From contig NZ_CP058560.1 in assembly GCF_018141185.1 (NCBI RefSeq), forward strand, positions 2,065,501 to 2,129,500: a stretch of DNA of 64,000 nt, given 5' to 3'. Position numbers and translations under genes: made by a program. The notes below the pieces were generated by a model that did not search any database, was not told where the DNA came from, and saw only the letters and a program-made list of their open reading frames with translations. The stretch is from Methanobacterium alkalithermotolerans. Lineage in GTDB: Archaea; Methanobacteriota; Methanobacteria; Methanobacteriales; Methanobacteriaceae. This document shows positions 28,379 through 36,908 of this stretch, in pieces; the stretch's first letter is position 1, and every line of letters starts with the position of its first letter.

Positions 28379-28750
28379 TCATAATCCTAAAAGGCACTGA
28401 GGTCTTTCTTTTCGGTATTTAACTCTCTGCCTGGTGGGAGAAACAACTCCCTGATATCCTTCCATGGTGGTTTGAATATCATAATGGAGCAAGTTATCTA
28501 ATCTATCCTTTATTTCATCCAGGTAGTACTTCACCATCTCCAGAGATCTTTCGGTAGATATATCGTTTTCTTCCAATCCTTCGTCAATAACACCCTCTAA
28601 ACATTCTAAATTAAAGCTTAAATCTTCGTAAAATTTTTTAAATTCTTCGTAAGGGAAAATTAATAATTTTTCACCTTCTAAAAAAACTCCCAGATTATAA
28701 AATACTGTTTCATCTTTTCCAAGTTCTATTATACTGAGTTTAATACTCAT
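28379..28750 (-). CDS. hypothetical acidic protein
   Basis: 123 residues with an AGGAGGG ribosome-binding site directly before the ATG. No family recognised. It is helical and acidic in the middle (EGVIDEGLEENDISTERSLE) and has a basic, Arg/Lys-rich C-terminus (SPTRQRVKYRKERPQ). There is no signal peptide or membrane segment. It is convergent with the kinase cluster. Confidence 0.65.
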   Translation of the reverse strand: MSIKLSIIELGKDETVFYNLGVFLEGEKLLIFPYEEFKKFYEDLSFNLECLEGVIDEGLEENDISTERSLEMVKYYLDEIKDRLDNLLHYDIQTTMEGYQGVVSPTRQRVKYRKERPQCLLGL

Positions 28751-28895
28751 CCCTCCTGGAAATTAAATTATATACTAAAGTGTTATTGTGGATTAGGTAA
28801 AAGAGCAGATGAAAAGTAATTATTAATAAAAATTAAGATATAATGGTATAATTTATGTATCAATAAGAACATATAATTATCAAGGGGTGAATTAT

Positions 28896-29033
28896 ATGGA
28901 TGAAAAGGATATTCAGGACTTTGTGGATAACTTTAAAGGTATGACCTGGGATGATCTGGAAGATGTTCTGGCAGTTATGACCAGAGAAGATATGGTTTTA
29001 GCCATACATAAACTCAAAAAAAGATTTGGTTGA
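28896..29033 (+). CDS. small acidic hypothetical protein
   Basis: 45 residues, MDEKDIQDFVDNFKGMTWDD and so on to KLKKRFG. A GGGGTGA lies 6 nt before the ATG, and codon use is regular. It looks like a small helical protein; the FKGMTWDDLEDVLAVM stretch recalls a short protein-binding helix pair. Function unknown. Confidence 0.6.
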   Translation: MDEKDIQDFVDNFKGMTWDDLEDVLAVMTREDMVLAIHKLKKRFG

Positions 29034-29043
29034 TTTTAAAGCC

Positions 29044-29646
29044 TTAAATTTTAACCATTATCTCATTTTTCCGGAGAAAACCCGGAATGGCCGGATGATT
29101 GTACTGGGCTACTATAAAATTTGATTCAGGTTCAATACCTTTCTGGGAAAGCCATTTACTCATTTCATTAATTTTTTCACGGGCTAACTGGGACTTAACC
29201 CGGCCTGAAAACTGCAAAACAGCCATTTTTTGATTTTTATATTCTTTAAAATTTATCCTTTTATCCTCTGGCTGGGGGAGTGTACTCAGAGTATATTTAG
29301 AGGGCATGGTAAATGATATACGATGCACATTACCCCTGGTTTTCTCTTCAGTAACCGGGATGGTCATGGCTATTTTTTCGGACTTTATCTCCTGAGTTAC
29401 CGGTTTAGTCATGGCTATACTTTCAGATGGTTCTAAAGTTTCTTCAGAAACAGGCACCGTCATATCAATATCTGACTTTTTTTTATTGGCCCCAAATATA
29501 TAACCGGCCAGTATGGAAAAACCCTTTCCCAATGCACTATCAAAATCCGCCTCTACATCCACCTGGGCCAGAATATAACCCGGATATAATCTGATTTCAA
29601 ACTTTCCTTCTTTCTCCTCAACTTGATATGCAGGGCTTTCAGTCAT
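29044..29646 (-). CDS. SOUL/HBP heme-binding family protein
   Basis: 200 residues. The start PAYQVEEKEGKFEIRLYPGY, the repeated IAMTKPVTQE and IAMTIPVTEE strands, ISFTMPSKYTLSTLP, and the C-terminal WLSQKGIEPESNFIVAQYNHP are hallmarks of the SOUL family, which binds heme or other tetrapyrroles. No signal peptide is seen. It lies divergently from the heliorhodopsin gene and they share a 243-bp region. A tetrapyrrole-carrier role is likely but not shown. Confidence 0.88.
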   Translation of the reverse strand: MTESPAYQVEEKEGKFEIRLYPGYILAQVDVEADFDSALGKGFSILAGYIFGANKKKSDIDMTVPVSEETLEPSESIAMTKPVTQEIKSEKIAMTIPVTEEKTRGNVHRISFTMPSKYTLSTLPQPEDKRINFKEYKNQKMAVLQFSGRVKSQLAREKINEMSKWLSQKGIEPESNFIVAQYNHPAIPGFLRKNEIMVKI

Positions 29647-29832
29647 GGGTATACCTCTAATTATATATTATGGTGGAGAAGGATTAAATAATTTTTTATA
29701 AATTACACTCTATCTTTGGGGGCTTTTTTTCAAATTTTAATAGCTTAATATCTTTCATTAAAAAAATTAGCCCCCTAATTTATAAGAGTGGTATTTTAAA
29801 GATTTAATTAAAAGTAAAAGCTTCTTAAAACC

Positions 29833-29892
29833 AAAAAATATAATATTAATTAAAATAAAAAATATTAATACCTAAGGGAGGTGGATTAATTG
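29833..29892 (+). promoter_or_regulatory. promoter and ribosome-binding site of heliorhodopsin
   Basis: A TATA-type AAAATATAATATT at about 29833-29847 is followed by GGGAGGTG (29876-29883) and a TTG start at 29890, 8 nt after GGAGG. The same 8-nt spacing occurs at the DUF2207 gene (TTG) and at the AUA-start zinc-ribbon gene. Confidence 0.5.
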
Positions 29893-30714
29893 GACAATGA
29901 GTTAAGAAGGGAATTAATTGAAAAGTCCCCTATTACCTTTAAAGGTTTAAGGAAACTAAATATTGGGGCAGGGGTTTTACACCTGATACAGGGCCTTTTA
30001 CTGGTAGGTCTGGGTATATGGTTGGAGTGGAGTAGAGAAATTTACACTTTTTATTTGAATTTTGAAGTGGTATCAGTTAATCCTTTAGTTTTCCAGGTAC
30101 TACCTGATCCCCAGGTAATTTTTACAGTGGAAAATTTAGGGGTGATTCTGGCATCTTTCCTCTTGATTTCCGCAGTGGCCCATTTTGTAATTGCTTTTAT
30201 TAGAAACAAGAATTACAATGAAAATCTGAAAAAAGGAATGAATCCTTACCGCTGGTACGAATATGCCTTTTCCAGCTCGATAATGATAGTCCTCATTGCC
30301 CAGTTTTTGGGGATTTGGGATTTATGGTCTCTGGTGATGATATTTGTATTAAATGCCACCATGATAATGTTTGGTTATCTCATGGAGAAAATAAATCAGT
30401 ATCCTAAAAAAACAGACTGGTCTCCTTATTTACTGGGGTGTATTTCTGGGTTTACCCCCTGGATTGTTATGGCTGCTTACTTTGTAGCTGCCCTGGGGTC
30501 TGGAGAAACAGAGCCTCCTACTTTTGTGTACCTGATACTGCTTATCTACTTTATAATGTTCAACACTTTTTCCATAAACATGATACTGCAGTACAAGGGA
30601 ATTAGCAAGTGGAAGGACTATCTCTATGGTGAAAGGGTATACATTATACTCAGCTTAATTGCAAAAACTGCCCTGGCCTGGCTGGTATTTATTGGAATAT
30701 TTGCTCCATTTTAA
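29890..30714 (+). CDS. heliorhodopsin
   Basis: 274 residues and seven membrane helices. Heliorhodopsin marks are all present: His31 in GVLHLIQG, His98 in SAVAHFVIAF, the R-W-x-E-Y motif at residues 121-125 (NPYRWYEYA) with Glu124 as Schiff-base counterion, the WSPYLLGCISGFTPW turn, and the retinal lysine Lys259 in SLIAKTALAWLVF. Heliorhodopsins are inverted in the membrane compared with type-1 rhodopsins, bind retinal and are thought to signal rather than pump. Presence in a strict anaerobe is unexpected. Retinal synthesis genes are not in this window. The start is TTG with a strong ribosome-binding site. Confidence 0.9.
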   Translation: MDNELRRELIEKSPITFKGLRKLNIGAGVLHLIQGLLLVGLGIWLEWSREIYTFYLNFEVVSVNPLVFQVLPDPQVIFTVENLGVILASFLLISAVAHFVIAFIRNKNYNENLKKGMNPYRWYEYAFSSSIMIVLIAQFLGIWDLWSLVMIFVLNATMIMFGYLMEKINQYPKKTDWSPYLLGCISGFTPWIVMAAYFVAALGSGETEPPTFVYLILLIYFIMFNTFSINMILQYKGISKWKDYLYGERVYIILSLIAKTALAWLVFIGIFAPF

Positions 30715-30718
30715 AACT

Positions 30719-30740
30719 TCTCTTTTTTATTTTTTTTATA
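30719..30740 (+). terminator. U-tract terminator after heliorhodopsin
   Basis: Two T-runs (TTTTTT and TTTTTTTT) within 20 bp of the stop codon, typical of archaeal termination. Confidence 0.5.
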
Positions 30741-30814
30741 ACTATCCAGTTAACTCCTTATACGAATTTTATCTACCAAAAATTTAAATTGTACTCAACA
30801 CTTAAATGTTTAAT

Positions 30815-30976
30815 ATGAAAATGGAAGAACTAATGAAAAAGTGTCCAAAATGCGGTTGCAAGGACAAAAAAATCCTGAGGAAAATTCAGGATGAACATCG
30901 TGCTCATGCCACTATGAAGAGTATTTTATGTGAAGAGTGCGGCTATGAATTCCAATCAGAGGAAAAAGAGGATTAA
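30815..30976 (+). CDS. small zinc-ribbon protein
   Basis: 53 residues with CPKCGCKDKK and CEECGYEF forming a Cx2C...Cx2C zinc ribbon. Like the C-terminal ribbon of TFIIB-type or transcription-related proteins, though too short to assign. A TATA-like AATTTAAATT lies about 25-35 bp before the ATG and no ribosome-binding site is seen, so the mRNA is probably leaderless. Confidence 0.72.
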   Translation: MKMEELMKKCPKCGCKDKKILRKIQDEHRAHATMKSILCEECGYEFQSEEKED

Positions 30977-31114
30977 TTTTAATTATAATTAAAATACTGG
31001 TTCAAATGGGATTATGTAGCCGGGAGGAGGTAGGATTATAATAGTTAAGTGTAAATAATAAGATCTTCTTTAGAGCGCATAATTTCATTAAATATTCATT
31101 AATTGGGGGAAAAT

Positions 31115-31405
31115 ATGAAAAAACTACTTTGGTGGCTGATTGCCGGCTCGGGTGGAGGACCTAATAGAGGTAGGATAATTATGGAGTTATACAAACGTCC
31201 TAATAATGCTCATCAGCTTTCAGAAAAATTAAATTTAAATTATAAAACAGTAAGACACCACCTTAAAGTTTTAGAAGAAAATAAAATAGTTACTACTGAA
31301 GGTAAAAAATATGGGGAACTATATTTTCTCTCAGACCGGATGATGGAAAATTATGATGATTTTAATGCAATTTGGAAGGAAATAGATATAAAAGAGAGGG
31401 GGTAA
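31115..31405 (+). CDS. ArsR-type winged-helix regulator
   Basis: 96 residues from the ATG at 31115, after GGGGGA; a TTG four codons earlier is part of that site. RIIMELYKRPNNAHQLSEKL and LNLNYKTVRHHLKVLEENKI form the winged helix-turn-helix. The N-terminal GGGPNRGR stretch is common in small archaeal regulators paired with membrane proteins. The next gene starts 2 bp after the stop. Confidence 0.85.
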   Translation: MKKLLWWLIAGSGGGPNRGRIIMELYKRPNNAHQLSEKLNLNYKTVRHHLKVLEENKIVTTEGKKYGELYFLSDRMMENYDDFNAIWKEIDIKERG

Positions 31406-31407
31406 TC

Positions 31408-31737
31408 ATGGCACTAATGGGATCAGAACATTATTATATATTAAATGCAGTGGCACTGGGTATTGGGGTTTTGAATATTTCACTACTACTGGCTTTAGTT
31501 TATGTTTATAAGAATACCTATAGTGAAGTAAGATCAGAATTTACTTTAGGATTGCTGGTTTTTGCCTTCCTTCTACTTCTTCAGAATTTTATATCAACCG
31601 CTTTTCTGGCTATTCAACTGTTTGCCCCGGAAAATATGCAAATTCAAGAGTTTTATCATCCTAGAATGCCTTTGAGTTTTATTAACATTGTGCAATTGAT
31701 TGCTTTATCCATTCTATTTAAAATAACCCGAAAATGA
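31408..31737 (+). CDS. three-helix membrane protein partner of the HTH regulator
   Basis: 109 residues with helices at about 10-32, 45-68 and 88-105. The ATG at 31408 follows GAGAGGGGG. It is the usual partner of the small ArsR-like HTH in archaea: the pair probably forms a membrane-linked regulatory unit. No conserved catalytic residue is seen. The stop codon lies inside a 9-bp hairpin. Confidence 0.75.
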   Translation: MALMGSEHYYILNAVALGIGVLNISLLLALVYVYKNTYSEVRSEFTLGLLVFAFLLLLQNFISTAFLAIQLFAPENMQIQEFYHPRMPLSFINIVQLIALSILFKITRK

Positions 31738-31746
31738 TTCGGGTTA
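31724..31746 (+). terminator. perfect 9-bp hairpin spanning the stop codon
   Basis: TAACCCGAA (31724-31732) pairs perfectly with TTCGGGTTA (31738-31746) with a 5-nt loop that contains the end of the gene. A T-rich stretch follows. Probably a terminator. Confidence 0.6.
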
Positions 31747-31952
31747 CTACTTATTTATTTAAAATATTCATTTTTTTTAAGTTATATTATATTTTATAAT
31801 AATCACGAAATTAACTAAAGAAATTGAAAGTTTAGCAGATTTTTGTATAATTTGTGCCTAATTTGTGCAGAATCTGGGAATAATTACTTTTAAGATATTA
31901 TAAATACTATGAATTGAATTTATTTAACTCAAAACTTAAAAATCTTAATTTA

Positions 31953-32024
31953 AAATTATGAAGAGCCCCTTATTGTTCCATCACCTCCATGCCGGAAAAA
32001 ATAATCCGGGCTTCTTCATAATTT
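31953..32024 (+). ncRNA. long hairpin, possible structured RNA or small ORF
   Basis: AAATTATGAAGA-GCCC (from 31953) pairs with GGGCTTCTTCATAATTT (32008-32024) with one bulge, about 16 bp. A small inner stem is CCGG...CCGG (31992-32009). A 29-codon frame (31958-32047, MKSPLLFHHLHAGKNNPGFF and on) passes through it but has no ribosome-binding site. It lies in a 637-bp gene-free region before the radical SAM gene. Confidence 0.4.
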
Positions 32025-32078
32025 ATATTAATGTGAAAATTTGTTAAATAATTTACAGTAACCACTTAACTGGTTATA

Positions 32079-32156
32079 GAGGACCCTTTAGTGATGGGAG
32101 TAATATTTTCCACCTAACATCATTCCTAAAAATCACTAATAAATAAAGGGGTCCTC
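32079..32156 (+). ncRNA. second hairpin element upstream of the radical SAM gene
   Basis: GAGGACCC (32079-32086) pairs with GGGTCCTC (32149-32156), and the stem extends through CTTTA/TAAAG and GTGAT/ATCAC with small bulges. The loop contains GATG...CATC. It lies about 55 bp after the first hairpin and about 220 bp before the radical SAM start. Confidence 0.4.
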
Positions 32157-32375
32157 AACTTTAACCTTTACTATTTTAAAGATATAAAAAGTGCCAGGGT
32201 AAGTACTTTTTAAATGATTAGATTTTTAACTTAACTAATATTTATATTATTATTTTTAAATTTTAATAAAATCGTAAATTTTTAACAGTACTTATAAATA
32301 TAAACCTGGCGATACATATTTTATAAAAAAAATTCACGGTTCATATTTAATTTATACAATTTCGTGGTGTTTTAA

Positions 32376-33524
32376 ATGGCCTTTCATGTAATGATAATTC
32401 CTTCTATGGATTGCCCTTCTAATTGCAGCTACTGCTGGGGTGTGGATAAAGAATCAGATTTGATGAGTCTGGAAACAATTGAAGAAGTGGTTAAATGGCT
32501 AAAAAACTTTAGAAAAGGACCGGTGACTTTCACTTTTCATGGGGGAGAACCTCTTTTAGCCGGATATGATTTTTACAAAAAATCACTACCTCTTCTTAGT
32601 CAGCAGCTGAGTCATTTAAAACCAGCTTTTGCTATTCAAACTAATTTATGGCTAATGAATGAGGAACTAGCCCAGCTTTTTGCAGAATATAACATTCCCA
32701 TTGGATCAAGTCTGGATGGACCCCAGGATATTAATGATTTCCAGCGAGGAAAGGGTTACTATGAAAAAACAATGCAAGGATATAAAATTGCCCGGGAAAA
32801 AGGCCTGAGAGTGAGTTTCATCAGCACTTTCACCTCCCATTCCATTAAACTCAAAGAAGAAATATTTAAATTCTTCCTGGATAACAATTTAGATCTTAAA
32901 CTACACCCGGCACTACCCTCCCTGAGGAGTGAAAATCCGGATAAATGGTCTATATCTCCAGAAGAGTATGGTGAATTGTTGGTTTATCTTCTGGATGAGT
33001 ATCTAGAACACATAGATGATATAGAAATAAAAAATATCGATCATCTCTGCAAAGGAGTTTTCATGCGCCGGGGAGTGGTGTGTACCTATGCGGATTGTGT
33101 GGGAGATACCTTTGCCATAGGGCCTGATGGTAATATATATCCCTGTTATCGATTTGTAGGGATGGAAGAATATGTAATGGGCCATGTAAGTAATAATCCC
33201 ACCATGGAGGAATTATCCCAATCACCAGCCTGGAAAAGCCTGCATCAATGGATGGATCTGGTGGATGAAGAATGTGCTGAATGTAAATATATCAAATTCT
33301 GCAGGGGAGGCTGCCCCTACAATGCCTTAACCCTGGATAAAAAGACCCGGAAAATGAAAATAGATGGGGTTGATCACCAGTGCGAGGCCTACAAAATAAT
33401 ATTTAGTGAAATAAGTAATAGGGCTAACAAAGAATTCTTATCATCGTCTATACCTCTTTTTGGGGGCTCCAAACCAAAATCAAAAAAGGCAAGTATCATG
33501 GACCTTATGCTTAAATCTTCATAA
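32376..33524 (+). CDS. radical SAM/SPASM enzyme, peptide-modifying type
   Basis: 382 residues. The radical SAM cluster motif is DCPSNCSYCWG (C-x3-C-x2-C, Cys13, 17 and 20). FTFHGGEPLLAG is the SAM-binding GGE motif. The C-terminal SPASM domain binds two further clusters: CTYADC, GPDGNIYPCYRF, CAECKYIKFCRGGCPY and a final Cys in VDHQCEAYK. These enzymes modify ribosomal peptides or mature sulfatases. No sulfatase or clear precursor peptide is adjacent; the small frame within the upstream hairpin is a weak candidate. It is a single gene with its own terminator. Confidence 0.9.
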   Translation: MAFHVMIIPSMDCPSNCSYCWGVDKESDLMSLETIEEVVKWLKNFRKGPVTFTFHGGEPLLAGYDFYKKSLPLLSQQLSHLKPAFAIQTNLWLMNEELAQLFAEYNIPIGSSLDGPQDINDFQRGKGYYEKTMQGYKIAREKGLRVSFISTFTSHSIKLKEEIFKFFLDNNLDLKLHPALPSLRSENPDKWSISPEEYGELLVYLLDEYLEHIDDIEIKNIDHLCKGVFMRRGVVCTYADCVGDTFAIGPDGNIYPCYRFVGMEEYVMGHVSNNPTMEELSQSPAWKSLHQWMDLVDEECAECKYIKFCRGGCPYNALTLDKKTRKMKIDGVDHQCEAYKIIFSEISNRANKEFLSSSIPLFGGSKPKSKKASIMDLMLKSS

Positions 33525-33528
33525 AAAA

Positions 33529-33563
33529 GGTAGTTTTACTTAAAACTATCCTGCAGATTTTTT
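33529..33563 (+). terminator. hairpin terminator of the radical SAM gene
   Basis: TAGTTTT (33531-33537) and AAAACTA (33542-33548) form a stem with a 4-nt loop, flanked by GG and TCC, and a T-run follows at 33558-33563. Confidence 0.6.
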
Positions 33564-33618
33564 AATAAATTTTTATTTATTTGGATAATTTAATTATCAG
33601 AATAATTGAGGACAATTT

Positions 33619-34128
33619 ATGCTTCCTTATGAGCCTTTAATTAAAACCATTCATTCTAAAGTAAAGTGTTACACCCGAAAAACTAAAAAAAAGATAAAGT
33701 CCGGTGAAACACACAGTTATAGTTCTAAACAGTTTATCATTCCCTTAAAAAATGATCAGCCTTTTAGCTGTGAGGAAGAGGTTTCTATCCTCAAAAGCGA
33801 AGATTTTTTCCGGATGAATAACCTGCTTAATCAAAGAAGAAGTGATTATGAGGAACAATTACAACGTATAATTTCTTTAGAACAGGAATTGAACATCCTT
33901 AAAACTAAATTAAAATATTATAATGACCTGGAAGTTGATATTAAGTTATTGAAGCTAAAAAGACTGGAAAGAGAGCTTTTTGAGCTGGAGGAAAAATCAA
34001 AAAAACAGGAAGAAAAGATAAATGACCTTAAAAAGAGACTGGAAAAAGATGAAATCATTAATAAAGGTAGCGGGGTCCTGGGAAAATTATCTGACTTATT
34101 TATAAATAAGAATGATAAAAATCCCTGA
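33619..34128 (+). CDS. coiled-coil protein
   Basis: 169 residues. The first 70 are basic and of no known family. Residues about 75-155 form a long coiled coil (LEQELNILKTKLKYYNDLEV, then RLERELFELEEKSKKQEEK). No membrane segment. Function unknown; it may tether other proteins. An AGGACAA-type ribosome-binding site precedes the ATG. Confidence 0.68.
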   Translation: MLPYEPLIKTIHSKVKCYTRKTKKKIKSGETHSYSSKQFIIPLKNDQPFSCEEEVSILKSEDFFRMNNLLNQRRSDYEEQLQRIISLEQELNILKTKLKYYNDLEVDIKLLKLKRLERELFELEEKSKKQEEKINDLKKRLEKDEIINKGSGVLGKLSDLFINKNDKNP

Positions 34129-34216
34129 ATTTGAATTCAATATAATTTTTTTGGGGGATCTATTAAAGACGGTTTATTTCAATTAATTAGCACTGGATTT
34201 ATCATTCAAGTGATAA

Positions 34217-34819
34217 TTAAATTTTATTTTGTGGGATATAGGTTTTAACTGCCAGAAAAGAACCCGTAGCAGCACGATTCAAGTCCTGTTGTATATTAAC
34301 ATCATCACCATTTTCCAACCAGTCATACCAGCTATTTTTGGATTCAATGGCTCCACTCTCCAGGAAAAGATCCAGATTGCTGTAGGAGTAATTTATACTG
34401 GGACTTAAAAACATGGCTCGGGCTTCATAAAGGTTATGATAATAATGTGAGTTTCCACTCTCACTGTGAGGAGGGCATAACCCATCAGCTATATAGTGGG
34501 TGGCTACCCCATAACAGTAACTGGCATATTCATAGTTTTCTAATTGGTAATTAGCTCGACCCTTTTCTAACCAGTAATAAGCCTTATCCTGGGTTAAAGG
34601 ATATATATGGTACTTAAAATCGAAAAACTTAGTATCAGGAGCAATTGATCCATTTTGCATTTCTTTTAGACTCAATTTTTCCTGAATATCTGGAGGCATA
34701 GCATAATAAGTTTCAGCAGCAATATCCCGGTGATTAGTAATAGCCCAGGCTGCGGCAGGCTCCATATAAGACAGGGCCAGTACTACTATTAATAATGAGA
34801 AAATTAGAATTTTTAACAT
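34217..34819 (-). CDS. secreted zinc-dependent phospholipase C-like protein
   Basis: 200 residues with a signal peptide (1-24) ending AAA. Cleavage there leaves Trp25 as the N-terminus, and the mature N-terminal Trp is itself a zinc ligand in the phospholipase C/P1 nuclease family. Further ligands are in ITNHRDIA, APDTKFFDFKYHIYP, and GVATHYIADGLCPPHSE (H-x3-D-x5-H). It is shorter than the typical bacterial enzyme, so only the core is present. It should act outside the cell on phosphodiesters. Confidence 0.82.
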   Translation of the reverse strand: MLKILIFSLLIVVLALSYMEPAAAWAITNHRDIAAETYYAMPPDIQEKLSLKEMQNGSIAPDTKFFDFKYHIYPLTQDKAYYWLEKGRANYQLENYEYASYCYGVATHYIADGLCPPHSESGNSHYYHNLYEARAMFLSPSINYSYSNLDLFLESGAIESKNSWYDWLENGDDVNIQQDLNRAATGSFLAVKTYIPQNKI

Positions 34820-35138
34820 ATTATCGCTTATTAGATGTATAGTTTCAACTTAAACTATTAATTTACTAATTCGTTCCTAATCGTAAAATAGATTTTATTA
34901 ATAGATATGTGTACCAGGCACACTATTTAAACTTAGTGGTAAATCTTATTATTTCCATTAAAACATGAGTTTTATAAATTTCTTAATTAACTTTATTTGA
35001 TGTGGATTAGATAAATGATAATCTAAAATACATGCCCCTGATTAATATTGATTATAAAGATACTTCAATTTCTTCAAAAAGAGGATAATTGTAATATATT
35101 CTAGGCATATGGCCTTAAAAATTCTACAGGGAATTACT

Positions 35139-36008
35139 ATGAATTCAAAAAATTATTACAGCCGGGTACGGAATATTCTTATAATTATTCTATTCCTCAA
35201 TCTAGGGGTATCCTTGACTAAACTGGGTTATGGTTGGTATACTAATTCTTTGAGTATAGTTTCAGACGGTTTCCATTCCTTATTTGATGGTATTTCCAAT
35301 GTGATTGGAATTGTAGGGATTATAATCGCCTCTCGACCACCAGACAGTGAACATCCCTATGGACATGTTAAATTCGAGACTTTAGCCTCCCTGGGAATAG
35401 CCATAATATTATTTTTCACCTGCTTTGAAATTTTTAAATCAGCAGTGGAGAGATTATTTGATCCCACAGTACCGGAAATTAGCATGGTTAGTTTCATAAT
35501 TATCGGGATTACTATTTGCATAAACATAGTTATTTCCTGGTTTGAAAACCGGGAAGGTAAACGTTTAGGTAGCAGTATTTTAGTTGCAGATTCATTACAT
35601 ACTAGAAGTGATGTATATGGTTCAGTTGCAGTTATACTGGGTTTTATTGCCATTAAAATGGGATTTGTTATTGCTGATTCAATAGTGGCTATTTTAATTG
35701 CATTATTAATAGCACGGACAGGAATAAGCATAATAAAAAGTAGTTCTGATGTTCTCCTGGATAAAGCCCCCCTGGAGTCTAAAGATATAAAAAAAATTGT
35801 TAATGCATTAGAAGAAGTTAAAGATTGTCATAAAATAAGGACCAGGGGCCCAAAATCAAGTATTTATGTGGATTTGCACATTGAACTGGAAGGTTGTCTT
35901 TCCCTGGATGAGGCGCATGATATTTCCCATAAAGTAGAAGAAACACTTAAAAATTCCATTGAAGGAGTAAAGGATGTTACAGTTCATGTGGATCCCTGTA
36001 ATGAATAG
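35139..36008 (+). CDS. cation diffusion facilitator transporter
   Basis: 289 residues from the ATG at 35139 (AGGG before it); an earlier ATG at 35109 adds ten non-conserved residues. Six helices; metal site residues in SDGFHSLFDGIS and ADSLHTRSDVYGS (H-x3-D). The C-terminal cytoplasmic domain has IRTRGPKSSIYVDLHIEL and TVHVDPCNE. It exports divalent metals such as Zn, Mn or Fe by proton exchange. It ends in a hairpin terminator. Confidence 0.92.
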   Translation: MNSKNYYSRVRNILIIILFLNLGVSLTKLGYGWYTNSLSIVSDGFHSLFDGISNVIGIVGIIIASRPPDSEHPYGHVKFETLASLGIAIILFFTCFEIFKSAVERLFDPTVPEISMVSFIIIGITICINIVISWFENREGKRLGSSILVADSLHTRSDVYGSVAVILGFIAIKMGFVIADSIVAILIALLIARTGISIIKSSSDVLLDKAPLESKDIKKIVNALEEVKDCHKIRTRGPKSSIYVDLHIELEGCLSLDEAHDISHKVEETLKNSIEGVKDVTVHVDPCNE

Positions 36009-36017
36009 CGATTATTC

Positions 36018-36039
36018 AAAACTCCTTCTTGGGAGTTTT
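36018..36039 (+). terminator. hairpin terminator of the CDF transporter gene
   Basis: AAAACTCC (36018-36025) pairs with GGAGTTTT (36032-36039), 8 bp with a 6-nt loop, and an AT-rich tract follows. Confidence 0.55.
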
Positions 36040-36182
36040 AAATTTAATTTTAAGGAATATTTAAATAGATTTTACAAAAATAAATTTATTTTAGAATAAA
36101 ATAGTTTTAGATCCTTAAACTTAAAATCTATAAAAAATTGATTAAAAAAAACAATATTTTTAAGGGGCTAACTGCATCTGGA

Positions 36183-36584
36183 TTATACATTAACCTTATC
36201 CAATTTACCATTTAAATTACTGCAGTATACTTCCATGGGTAAATTGAATACTTCTTTTTTCATTTCAGCACTTTCCTTGCAGCAGGGGGGAACCACTAAC
36301 CAGAAACGTCTTCCATTATTAAAACTGAATCTTCTCCATTTTAATAAATTATCAGAATGGATGGTTTTACAGGTTTCCACTTCTATTATTATTTCTTTCA
36401 GGTTTTTGAAAGCATGAATATCGGGAGTATAACCTTTAACTGTTCTGGGAGTGCCATTGGGATGATGGATATGGTTAGCCCTAACCATGAATCCTTTACC
36501 TTCTAATTGGGTTACCACAGATCTTATTAATTCGTCATGTATTTTATCTGCAGATCCAGAATTTTCAAAGATTTTTTTTCTCAT
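36183..36584 (-). CDS. PD-(D/E)XK nuclease-like protein
   Basis: 133 residues. GYTPDIHAFKNLKEIIIEVE has the PD...(D/E)-x-x pattern of the restriction-endonuclease fold, with the usual E-x-K replaced by EVE followed by TCK. RRFSFNNGRRFWLVVPPCCK is compatible with the fold's later strands. A GGGAG precedes the ATG by 4 nt. It may be a nuclease or a DNA-binding relative. It is a lone gene. Confidence 0.6.
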   Translation of the reverse strand: MRKKIFENSGSADKIHDELIRSVVTQLEGKGFMVRANHIHHPNGTPRTVKGYTPDIHAFKNLKEIIIEVETCKTIHSDNLLKWRRFSFNNGRRFWLVVPPCCKESAEMKKEVFNLPMEVYCSNLNGKLDKVNV

Positions 36585-36908
36585 TTTTCTCCCTTTCTAT
36601 TTTTTTTTTATAATATGCTCATGCAGTTTTACTGCAAAATTCTTCTGAACATTGTCTATACTTAAGGAGTTAATACTATAAATAGTTATAGGTTTTACTG
36701 AAATGTCTGTAAATATGCTCAATTAATTTTGAATATAGTGAAAAATATCTTATTTCTTAATCCTTTTGAACATTGTTTAATTTCGATGGTTCGATGTTAC
36801 AAATAATTGGTTGTTTGACTTACATGTTTGTGGATATGGATATTCATTTAGCGATTTAATTGGAAATATTTATATATGATTTTGAAAATATCATAGTATG
36901 GTGATTGT
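36585..36908. other. gene-free region with a repeated TGAACATTGT motif
   Basis: 324 bp. TGAACATTGT occurs twice (about 36647 and 36770), each in a similar context. A TATA-like TTTATATATG near 36868-36880 probably drives the next small gene. Confidence 0.4.

Noticed and set aside
32081..32156. Fluoride or other known riboswitch in the second hairpin
   Set aside because: The conserved loop sequences of the fluoride motif are not present, and the next gene is not a known target.
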